Made by a program: the position numbers and the translations under genes
The notes under the pieces: model-generated
The model's input: only the letters and a program-made list of their open reading frames with translations
Database searches by the model: none
Told to the model about the DNA's origin: nothing
Shown: positions 6,147-10,776 of the stretch, in pieces
How the letters are laid out: the number at the start of each line of letters is the position of its first letter
Position numbering within the stretch: the stretch's first letter is position 1
NCBI GenBank assembly: GCA_946409855.1
Contig: CAMJXZ010000085.1
Location: 1-10,776, forward strand
From: an uncultured Clostridia bacterium
Lineage (GTDB): Bacteria; Bacillota; Clostridia; Christensenellales; Aristaeellaceae
Direction of reading: 5' to 3'
DNA length: 10,776 bases

Positions 6147-8492
6147 TTTGCGTTCCTCCCTGAGTAAATTCTGTATCTCCTCAACGGCCCGGGCAAAGGC
6201 CTGCGCGTCCACCGGGTCCCTCGCCCGGTCCCGGGCAGGGTCCCTGAGGCGCAGCAGGTTCAGCCGCAGCGCGTTGGATACGACGAAAAAGCTGGACAGG
6301 CTCATGGCGGCGGCGCCGAACATGGGGCTGAGCTCCCACCCGAACAGCGGGTAGTACAGCCCCGCCGCCAGCGGGATGCCGATCACGTTGTAAAAGAAGG
6401 CCCAGAACAGGTTCTGCCGGATGTTGCGCAGCACCGCCCGGCTCAGGCGCACGGCGGCCGGCACGTCGGACAGCCGGCTCTTCATCAGCACCACGTCCGC
6501 CGCGTCCACGGCCACGTCCGTCCCCGCGCCGATGGCGATGCCGGTATCGGCCCGGGTCAGGGCCGGAGCGTCGTTGATGCCGTCCCCCACCATGGCCGTA
6601 TGGCCCAGCTCCCGGAGCCTGCGGACCACGGCCTCCTTGCCGTCCGGCAGGACGCCGGCGATCACCGCGTCCACCTGGGCCTGCTGCCCGATGGCGCGGG
6701 CCGTCCGCTCGTTGTCCCCCGTCAGCATAACCACCCGGATGCCCAGGCCCTGCAGTTCCCGGATGGCCTGGGGGCTGTCCTCCCGGATGACGTCGGCCAC
6801 GGCGATCAGCCCCAGGACCGACCCGCCCCGGGCGAACAGCAGGGGCGTTTTCCCCTGGGCGGCCAGGGCTTCCGCCTGGGCGGAAAGCGCCTCGGGCACG
6901 GCGCAGACGCTTTGGATGTAAGCAAGGCTCCCCCCGGTCAGCTTTTCGCCGGATCCGTCCACCGCGGTCAGCCCGCTGCCCGGCAGGGCCGTAAAGCCGG
7001 TGACCGCCGCCGGGGCGGTCCCGCGTTCCGCCGCGCAGGCGGTGACAGCCCGGGCCAGCGGATGCTCGGACAGCGTTTCCAGCGAAACGGCGGCGGTGAG
7101 CAGCGCTTCCTCCGGGACGCCCTCCGCCGGCACCAGGTCGGTGACCGCCGGGGTACCCTGGGTGATGGTGCCGGTCTTGTCCAGGGCGACGATGCGGGTT
7201 TTGCCGGTCTGCTCCAGGGACTCGGCCGTCTTAAAGAGGATGCCGTTCCGGGCCCCCACCCCGCTGCCCACCATGATGGCCACCGGGGTCGCCAGCCCCA
7301 GCGCGCAGGGGCAGGAGATCACCAGCACCGCGATCCCCCGGGACAGGGCGAAGGAAAAGGGTTCCCCCGCGATCAGCCAGATAACCATCGTCAGCGCGGC
7401 AATGCCGATCACCACGGGCACGAAGATCCCGGACACCCTGTCCGCGATCTTGGCGATGGGCGCCTTGGTCGCCGCGGCGTCCGACACCATGCGGATGATC
7501 TGGGACAGGGTGGTATCCGCCCCGACCCGCGTGGCCCGGCAGACCAGGTACCCGCTCCGGTTGATGGTGGCGGCGGAAACCGGGTCGCCCTCCTGCTTGT
7601 CCACGGGGATGCTCTCCCCCGTCAGGGCGGATTCGTCCACCGCCCCCTCGCCCCGGACCACCGTCCCGTCCACCGGGATGCTCTCCCCGGGGCGGACGGC
7701 GAACAGGTCGCCGGGCTGCACCTGTCCGACCGGCACGGTCTCTTCCCGGCCTTCCTTCAGCAGCACGGCGGTTTTGGGCGTCAGGCGCATCAGGCTTTTG
7801 AGGGCGTCGGTGGTGCGGCCCTTGGCCCGGGCCTCCAGCATCTTGCCCACGGTGATCAGCGTCAGGATCATCGCGGCGGATTCAAAATAGAAGGAATGAA
7901 GCCCGCGGTGCAGGGCGGCGGTATCCCCCTGAAGGGCCTGCGCCGTCATCTGATAAAGCACCGCGGCGCTCCAGACAAAGGACGCGGCGGAGCCCAGGGC
8001 TACCAGCGTGTCCATGTTGGGGGCGCGGTGCAGGAGGCTTTTGAACCCGCTGATAAAGAACCGCTGATTGATGACCATGACGACCGCGGCCAGGATCAGC
8101 TCCGTGAGCCCCAGCGCCAGGGGGTTATGGGCCAGGAACGCCGGCAGCGGGAACCCCCACATGGTATGGCCCATGGAGATATACATCAGCACCAGCAGAA
8201 AAAACAGGGAGACCAGCAGGCGGCGGACCAGCTTCGGCGTTTCCCGGTCCGTCAGGGCGCTTTCCGCCTCCGCCGGGGCGGCCGCCGCGGCGCCGCCCTT
8301 CAGGGACGCGCCGTACCCGGCCTTTTCCACCGCGGCGATGATTTCTTTCGGGGCGGCGGAGCCCTCCACGCGCATGGCGTTGGTCAGCAGGCTCACCGCG
8401 CAGCCAGTGACCCCGGGCACGGCGCTGACCGCCTTTTCCACCCGGGCGCTGCAGGCCGCGCAGCTCATCCCGGTGACATTGTACTGTTCCAT
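5937..8492 (-). CDS. copA: Copper-exporting P1B-type ATPase with a C-terminal CopZ-like domain
   Basis: This 851-aa inner-membrane pump exports Cu(I) using ATP. Order of parts: N-terminal HMA domain with GMSCAAC (C11, C14); first membrane helices from about 90 to 215; actuator TGES at 291-294; transport motif CPC at 394-396; phosphorylation motif DKTGT with D438; SEHP at 475-478 in the nucleotide domain; GDGIND at 636-641; then last helices with YN at 701-702 and MSLSS at 730-734. CPC, YN and MxxSS define the P1B-1 copper subgroup. After a charged linker (about 748-782) comes a second HMA domain with GMMCPHC (C794, C797). That position is unusual, since HMA domains are normally N-terminal, and makes the protein about 70 residues longer than single-HMA CopA. 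The start at 8492 has GGGAG upstream and follows csoR by 12 bp. Silver could also be a substrate. Confidence 0.96.
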   Translation of the reverse strand: MEQYNVTGMSCAACSARVEKAVSAVPGVTGCAVSLLTNAMRVEGSAAPKEIIAAVEKAGYGASLKGGAAAAAPAEAESALTDRETPKLVRRLLVSLFFLLVLMYISMGHTMWGFPLPAFLAHNPLALGLTELILAAVVMVINQRFFISGFKSLLHRAPNMDTLVALGSAASFVWSAAVLYQMTAQALQGDTAALHRGLHSFYFESAAMILTLITVGKMLEARAKGRTTDALKSLMRLTPKTAVLLKEGREETVPVGQVQPGDLFAVRPGESIPVDGTVVRGEGAVDESALTGESIPVDKQEGDPVSAATINRSGYLVCRATRVGADTTLSQIIRMVSDAAATKAPIAKIADRVSGIFVPVVIGIAALTMVIWLIAGEPFSFALSRGIAVLVISCPCALGLATPVAIMVGSGVGARNGILFKTAESLEQTGKTRIVALDKTGTITQGTPAVTDLVPAEGVPEEALLTAAVSLETLSEHPLARAVTACAAERGTAPAAVTGFTALPGSGLTAVDGSGEKLTGGSLAYIQSVCAVPEALSAQAEALAAQGKTPLLFARGGSVLGLIAVADVIREDSPQAIRELQGLGIRVVMLTGDNERTARAIGQQAQVDAVIAGVLPDGKEAVVRRLRELGHTAMVGDGINDAPALTRADTGIAIGAGTDVAVDAADVVLMKSRLSDVPAAVRLSRAVLRNIRQNLFWAFFYNVIGIPLAAGLYYPLFGWELSPMFGAAAMSLSSFFVVSNALRLNLLRLRDPARDRARDPVDAQAFARAVEEIQNLLREERKMTKTAQIKGMMCPHCEMHVKKALEALDGVTSAAPSHEKACAVIEMSRDVPEEAVRKAVEDAGYEFVSMA

Positions 8493-8504
8493 GACGGCGC
8501 TCCC

Positions 8505-8807
8505 TCACATCAGCCGGCCGATGGTATCGGCCAGCTCGTTCATCGTTTCGTCCCGTCCCTCCCGGATGTCCCGGGCGACGCAGCCGTGCAGGTGGGCGCG
8601 CAGCAGCTCCAGGTCGAAGGCCTTGAGCGCGGCCATCACCGCCGAGGACTGGATCAGGATATCGTTGCAGTAGGCGTCTTTTTCCAGCATGGCCTGCAGG
8701 CCCCGCACCTGCCCCTCGATGCGGCTCAGGCGGTGGGCCAGGGCCGTTTTCTGATCGTCGGCGCGGCGGGTGGTCTTCCCGCAGGCGCACGGTTCGGATG
8801 ATGTCAT
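8505..8807 (-). CDS. csoR: CsoR-family copper-sensing repressor
   Basis: This 100-aa all-helical DNA-binding protein represses the copper operon and leaves DNA when it binds Cu(I). The Cu(I) ligands are present with exact family spacing: C47, H72 and C76 (25 and 4 residues apart, as in the Mycobacterium tuberculosis protein). The segment HRLSRIEGQVRGL (25-37) is the family signature of the first helix. The N-terminal extension contains an extra CAC (C7, C9), which may be an additional metal site. Start 8807 has GGAGG at 8813-8817. It is the first gene of the operon with copA, 12 bp apart, and two CsoR-box-like palindromes lie upstream around its promoter. Confidence 0.95.
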   Translation of the reverse strand: MTSSEPCACGKTTRRADDQKTALAHRLSRIEGQVRGLQAMLEKDAYCNDILIQSSAVMAALKAFDLELLRAHLHGCVARDIREGRDETMNELADTIGRLM

Positions 8808-8885
8808 AATAACCTCCGGATGTTCGGATGTGACAGATATTATATCGGAAAGAAACGGGACCCAGGGGGCACCGCGGCGGGCGGC

Positions 8886-8902
8886 ATACCCCCGCGGGGT
8901 AT
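8886..8902. promoter_or_regulatory. CsoR box 2, downstream of the start of transcription
   Basis: ATACCCC-CGC-GGGGTAT is a perfect palindrome matching the known G/C-tract-flanked CsoR operators. It lies in the initially transcribed region of csoR, centred 35 bp from box 1. Confidence 0.8.
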
Positions 8903-8915
8903 CTTTCCGGGAAGG

Positions 8916-8944
8916 ATTATATACCCTTGGGGGGTATTTGTCAA
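8916..8944 (-). promoter_or_regulatory. Consensus promoter of csoR-copA with CsoR box 1 in the spacer
   Basis: On the minus strand TTGACA (8944-8939) and TATAAT (8921-8916) are exact consensus with 17 bp between. The palindrome ATACCC-TTGGG-GGGTAT (8921-8937) fills the spacer, so bound CsoR should exclude RNA polymerase. Transcription should begin near 8909. Confidence 0.9.
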
Positions 8945-9029
8945 GAGAAACGGCGGGGATTTTCGGTGAAAGACGGGTCGGCCGGACCCGGAGAAAACCT
9001 CATCCGGCCCGCTGTGCGGTCCACCACCG

Positions 9030-9160
9030 GGGCCTGCCGGCCCGTTGTTCGGTGAAAACTACCCAGGGCCTGCCGGCCCGTCCTCGCTGAAAACAGGCCA
9101 CTGGCCTGTTTTCCGGGCGCTGCGGACCCACCGGACAGTTTTCCGGGCCCTCACAACCCC
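9030..9160. repeat. Palindromic repeat unit A, split by unit B
   Basis: Left half: GGGCCTGCCGGCCCG (9030-9044), a 9-nt spacer, then GAAAACT (9054-9060). Right half: CCGGACAGTTTTC (9131-9143) then CGGGCCCTCAC. The halves pair with each other across the intervening unit B. Removing 9066-9130 restores a 25-nt hairpin of 11+3+11 with loop ACC, the same dimensions as the unit at 10735-10759. Confidence 0.65.
9066..9125. repeat. Palindromic repeat unit B, flanked by ACCCA direct repeats
   Basis: It begins GGGCCTGCCGGCCCG, like unit A, has an 8-nt spacer, then GAAAACAGGCC-ACT-GGCCTGTTTTC (9089-9113, 11-bp stem), then CGGGCG and CTGCGG. ACCCA occurs immediately before (9061-9065) and after (9126-9130), which resembles a target-site duplication. 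Confidence 0.7.
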
Positions 9161-9180
9161 CATGGGGAAGGCTTTTGGCG

Positions 9181-9220
9181 GGCCCGCTGCGCCCGGGAAA
9201 ATGTCTTGTGAACGATTTTC
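9181..9220. repeat. Degenerate palindromic unit of the same layout
   Basis: GGCCCG (9181-9186), a 10-nt spacer, then GAAAAT (9197-9202) paired with ATTTTC (9215-9220). The outline fits units A, B and C but the inner stem has decayed. Confidence 0.4.
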
Positions 9221-9343
9221 AGCAAAGTACGGACCGGCAGGCTCCGGCGGTGTCGGGTGAAAGATGTGACGGATGAGGTTTTTCCTTTGCATGAGCCGCA
9301 TTTTTCCCGCTGTCTCCGCGTTGCGCAGCGGGCAAAACCGGGC

Positions 9344-9349
9344 TATAAT
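9344..9349 (+). promoter_or_regulatory. Possible upstream sigma-A promoter of the sigma/anti-sigma operon
   Basis: TATAAT is exact; at 17 bp upstream is TTGCGC (9321-9326), a weak -35 matching only the first three bases. It would give a leader of nearly 100 nt. It overlaps the right arm of a CCCGCTG/CAGCGGG inverted repeat. Confidence 0.5.
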
Positions 9350-9362
9350 GGAACGCGGAAAA

Positions 9363-9417
9363 TTTTTTTGATTTTTTTGATTTTTTTCTGTAACGAAACG
9401 GCGCTTCACGCGTCTAA
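9363..9417 (+). promoter_or_regulatory. ECF-type autoregulatory promoter with three T7 tracts upstream
   Basis: TGTAAC (9389-9394), 16 bp, then CGTCTAA (9411-9417) matches the AAC...CGT pattern of ECF sigma promoters (compare TGNAAC-N16-CGTCTA types in Bacillus). Directly upstream are three runs of seven T, starting at 9363, 9372 and 9381, each 9 bp apart, placed like an UP element or a bent-DNA segment. Transcription would start near 9424, just before the Shine-Dalgarno at 9436-9443. Its position before an ECF sigma gene supports self-activation. Confidence 0.72.
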
Positions 9418-9450
9418 TCGGTGAGTCAGGCGGAAGGGAGGTGAGAAAAC

Positions 9451-9936
9451 GTGACGCAGGACCGGAACGAGAAACTGTACGAAGCCTGTTACATGCGGGT
9501 GTTCTCCTACGCCATGACCCTGGCGCGCGACCGTGATCAGGCGGAGGAGATCACCCAGGAGGCTTTCTTCCGGGGCTTCGCCAAACAGCGCAGCTTCCGC
9601 GGGGAAGCGGACGAGGTCACCTGGCTGTGCGCCATCGCCCGGAACGTATTCCTGGATGAAAAGCGGCGCCAGAGCAGACACGAGCCCATGCCCGAGGAAC
9701 TGCCGGATACCGGCAAAGGCATCGAGCAGGGCGCTGCGGACAAGGATTCCTCCCTGCGCATCCACATGGCGCTGCACCATCTGGAAGAGCCCTACCGGGA
9801 AACCTTCCAGCTGCGGGTCTTCGGGGAACTGAGCTTCCGGGAAATCGGGCTCGTTTTCGGGAAGACGGAAAACTGGGCCCGGGTCACGTATCACCGCGCC
9901 CGGCTCAAATTACAGGAAAGGATGGGTGAAACATGA
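9451..9936 (+). CDS. ECF-family RNA polymerase sigma factor
   Basis: This 161-aa protein has sigma-70 region 2 at about 10-76 (ARDRDQAEEITQEAFFRGF, then WLCAIARNVFLDEKRR for region 2.4) and region 4 at about 106-157 (YRETFQLRVFGELSFREIGLVFGKTE with recognition helix ENWARVTYHRARLKL). Regions 1 and 3 are absent, as in ECF factors. The start is GTG at 9451, supported by GGGAGGTG at 9436-9443. Its stop overlaps the next start as ATGA, so it is coupled to the anti-sigma gene. An ECF-type promoter immediately upstream suggests positive autoregulation. The stimulus is unknown; such pairs often respond to envelope stress or antimicrobial peptides. Confidence 0.93.
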   Translation: MTQDRNEKLYEACYMRVFSYAMTLARDRDQAEEITQEAFFRGFAKQRSFRGEADEVTWLCAIARNVFLDEKRRQSRHEPMPEELPDTGKGIEQGAADKDSSLRIHMALHHLEEPYRETFQLRVFGELSFREIGLVFGKTENWARVTYHRARLKLQERMGET

Positions 9937-10661
9937 AAATGGAATGCGAAGTGATCCGCGACCTGCTGCCGCTGTACGCGGACGACGCCTGCAGCGAGCA
10001 GAGCCGCTTTCTGGTGGACGAGCACCTGGCCGAATGCGCCGATTGCCGGGGCATGCTGCTCAGGCTCAGGGAAACCTCCATCGAAACCAGCCTGCAGACC
10101 GAGAAAAACACCGTCATCGAGTACGGGGCGAAAAAGTTCAAGCGCCGTTCCTCCCTGGTGGGCACGGTCATCGCGGGGGTGTTCATGATCCCGATTCTGG
10201 TGTGCCTGATCGTCAATCTGGCCTCCGGGCATTCGCTGGACTGGTTCTTCGTGGTGCTGGCCTCCCTGGGGGTAGGCGCGTCCCTGATCATCGTGCCGCT
10301 GATGTCTGATGAAAACAAGGCCCTGAACACCCTGGGCGCGTTTACCGTGAGCCTCATGATCCTGCTGGCGGTGACCTGCCTGTACAGCCGGGGCACCTGG
10401 TTCTGGATCGCCTCCGCCGCGGTGCTGTTCGGGCTGGCGGTGATCTTCCTGCCCTTTGTGATCCGGGCCAGACCGGTCCGGGCCCTGATCGGCAGCGGCA
10501 ATCCGCTGCTCCTCGTGCTGGGGCTGGATGTCACGCTGTTCGTCCACATGATGAACATGATCTTCGCCCGGCGGGGGTTCGGACCGGGCAACGCGGTGCT
10601 TCTTCTGGGCACGATCGCCGGCATCGGCATGACCGCGCTTGAAATTTTAAGAAAAAAGTAA
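9933..10661 (+). CDS. Zinc-binding (ZAS) multi-pass membrane anti-sigma factor
   Basis: This 242-aa protein has an N-terminal cytoplasmic zinc anti-sigma domain at 1-45: C5, then H31-x3-C35-x2-C38, the zf-HC2 pattern that wraps an ECF sigma factor. A basic stretch KKFKRRSS (67-74) precedes six hydrophobic segments at roughly 74-97, 102-124, 130-151, 153-176, 189-209 and 216-237, ending in a cytoplasmic RKK. It should hold the sigma factor inactive at the membrane until a signal arrives. Six helices and no large external domain suggest that the signal is sensed within the membrane. The ATG at 9933 overlaps the sigma stop (ATGA), a usual way to set equal amounts of both proteins. Confidence 0.9.
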   Translation: MKMECEVIRDLLPLYADDACSEQSRFLVDEHLAECADCRGMLLRLRETSIETSLQTEKNTVIEYGAKKFKRRSSLVGTVIAGVFMIPILVCLIVNLASGHSLDWFFVVLASLGVGASLIIVPLMSDENKALNTLGAFTVSLMILLAVTCLYSRGTWFWIASAAVLFGLAVIFLPFVIRARPVRALIGSGNPLLLVLGLDVTLFVHMMNMIFARRGFGPGNAVLLLGTIAGIGMTALEILRKK

Positions 10662-10688
10662 CTGTTCAGTCAAAGACTGAACAGTTAC
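10658..10688 (-). terminator. Perfect 14-bp inverted repeat, terminator for minus-strand transcription
   Basis: GTAACTGTTCAGTC (10658-10671), loop AAA, and its exact complement (10675-10688). The first bases overlap the anti-sigma stop codon. Read on the minus strand the stem is followed by TTTTTTC, a good intrinsic terminator for a gene lying to the right of the window. On the plus strand no U-run follows, so it is not a standard terminator for the sigma operon. Confidence 0.65.
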
Positions 10689-10710
10689 CGCAGGGGGGTC
10701 TTGCGGTCCA

Positions 10711-10776
10711 GTGCCTGCCGGCCCGTTCGTCGGTGAAATCGTGCCACCGGCACGATTTCCGGGCCCTCCTCACCCC
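10711..10776. repeat. Palindromic repeat unit C (may continue past the window)
   Basis: GTGCCTGCCGGCCCG, a 9-nt spacer, then GAAATCGTGCC-ACC-GGCACGATTTC (10735-10759, perfect 11-bp stem), then CGGGCCCTCCTCACCCC. GGCCCG (10720-10725) also pairs with CGGGCC (10760-10765) as an outer stem. The layout is identical to units A and B at 9030-9160 but the inner stem sequence differs. Confidence 0.7.

Larger units (their letters stand above)
8945..9343. other. Non-coding, palindrome-rich intergenic region
   Basis: No convincing gene is present. The stretch is occupied by GC-rich palindromic units (described separately), a 13-bp inverted repeat that encloses most of it (AAAACCTCATCCG 8994-9006 and its complement 9270-9282), a CGGGTC/GACCCG hairpin near 8975-8992 and a CCCGCTG/CAGCGGG pair at 9306-9312/9326-9332 just before the sigma-gene promoter. 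Confidence 0.75.

Noticed and set aside
6600..8801. 733-codon plus-strand frame opposite copA
   Set aside because: Low-complexity His/Gln/Gly/Arg composition, no recognisable domain, and complete overlap with a gene carrying every P1B-ATPase motif.
9030..9160. CRISPR array
   Set aside because: The repeated units are palindromic, unevenly spaced and nested, with no regular unique spacers and no cas genes nearby.
9059..9409. 116-codon minus-strand frame through the palindrome cluster
   Set aside because: Its N-terminal KKNQKNQKN run is just the T7 tracts read backwards and the remainder translates palindromic repeats; no ribosome site.

Overview
The window looks like chromosome from a GC-rich anaerobic Bacillota, most likely a gut or rumen Clostridia. 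Supporting signs are strong GGAGG-type Shine-Dalgarno sites, a CsoR/CopA copper operon, an M18 aminopeptidase of the clostridial ApeB type, a BspA-like leucine-rich-repeat protein, and an ECF sigma factor paired with a zinc-binding multi-pass anti-sigma factor. No rRNA, tRNA, CRISPR array, transposase or phage gene was seen. The taxonomic call is inference.

Layout. 1-2791 (minus strand): M18 aminopeptidase, then a Cof-type HAD phosphatase overlapping it by ATGA, then 35 bp later the N-terminal part of a secreted LRR protein that runs off the left edge. 2792-3144: no gene, but an unusual chain of perfect hairpins. 3145-4359 (minus): secreted SGNH/GDSL hydrolase. 4483-5827 (plus): a two-gene cassette, a DUF3990-type (ADP-ribosyltransferase-like) protein overlapping an Xre-family HTH protein, behind a consensus promoter that carries a 16-bp palindrome. 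This has the form of a toxin-antitoxin module. 5885-5925: an 18-bp-stem terminator between convergent units. 5937-8944 (minus): copper operon of csoR then copA, with two CsoR-box-like palindromes around a consensus promoter. The copA gene ends in a fused CopZ-like domain that has its own start codon and Shine-Dalgarno site. 8945-9390: non-coding and packed with palindromic repeats, including one unit that seems to have inserted into the loop of another. 9344-10661 (plus): ECF sigma factor and its membrane anti-sigma factor, translationally coupled, behind a sigma-A-like promoter and an ECF-type promoter preceded by three 7-T tracts. 10658-10776: a perfect inverted repeat that reads as a minus-strand terminator, then another palindromic unit.

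How the genes work together. The copper genes form a closed circuit: CsoR represses its own operon until Cu(I) binds, and CopA then exports Cu(I), possibly supplied by the attached or separately made CopZ domain. The sigma/anti-sigma pair looks autoregulated, with the anti-sigma holding the sigma factor at the membrane. The DUF3990/HTH pair is probably self-repressing through the palindrome in its promoter. The least explained parts are the hairpin-rich intergenic regions, which share motifs at 2825-3137, 9030-9160 and 10658-10776 and may belong to one or two families of dispersed palindromic elements.
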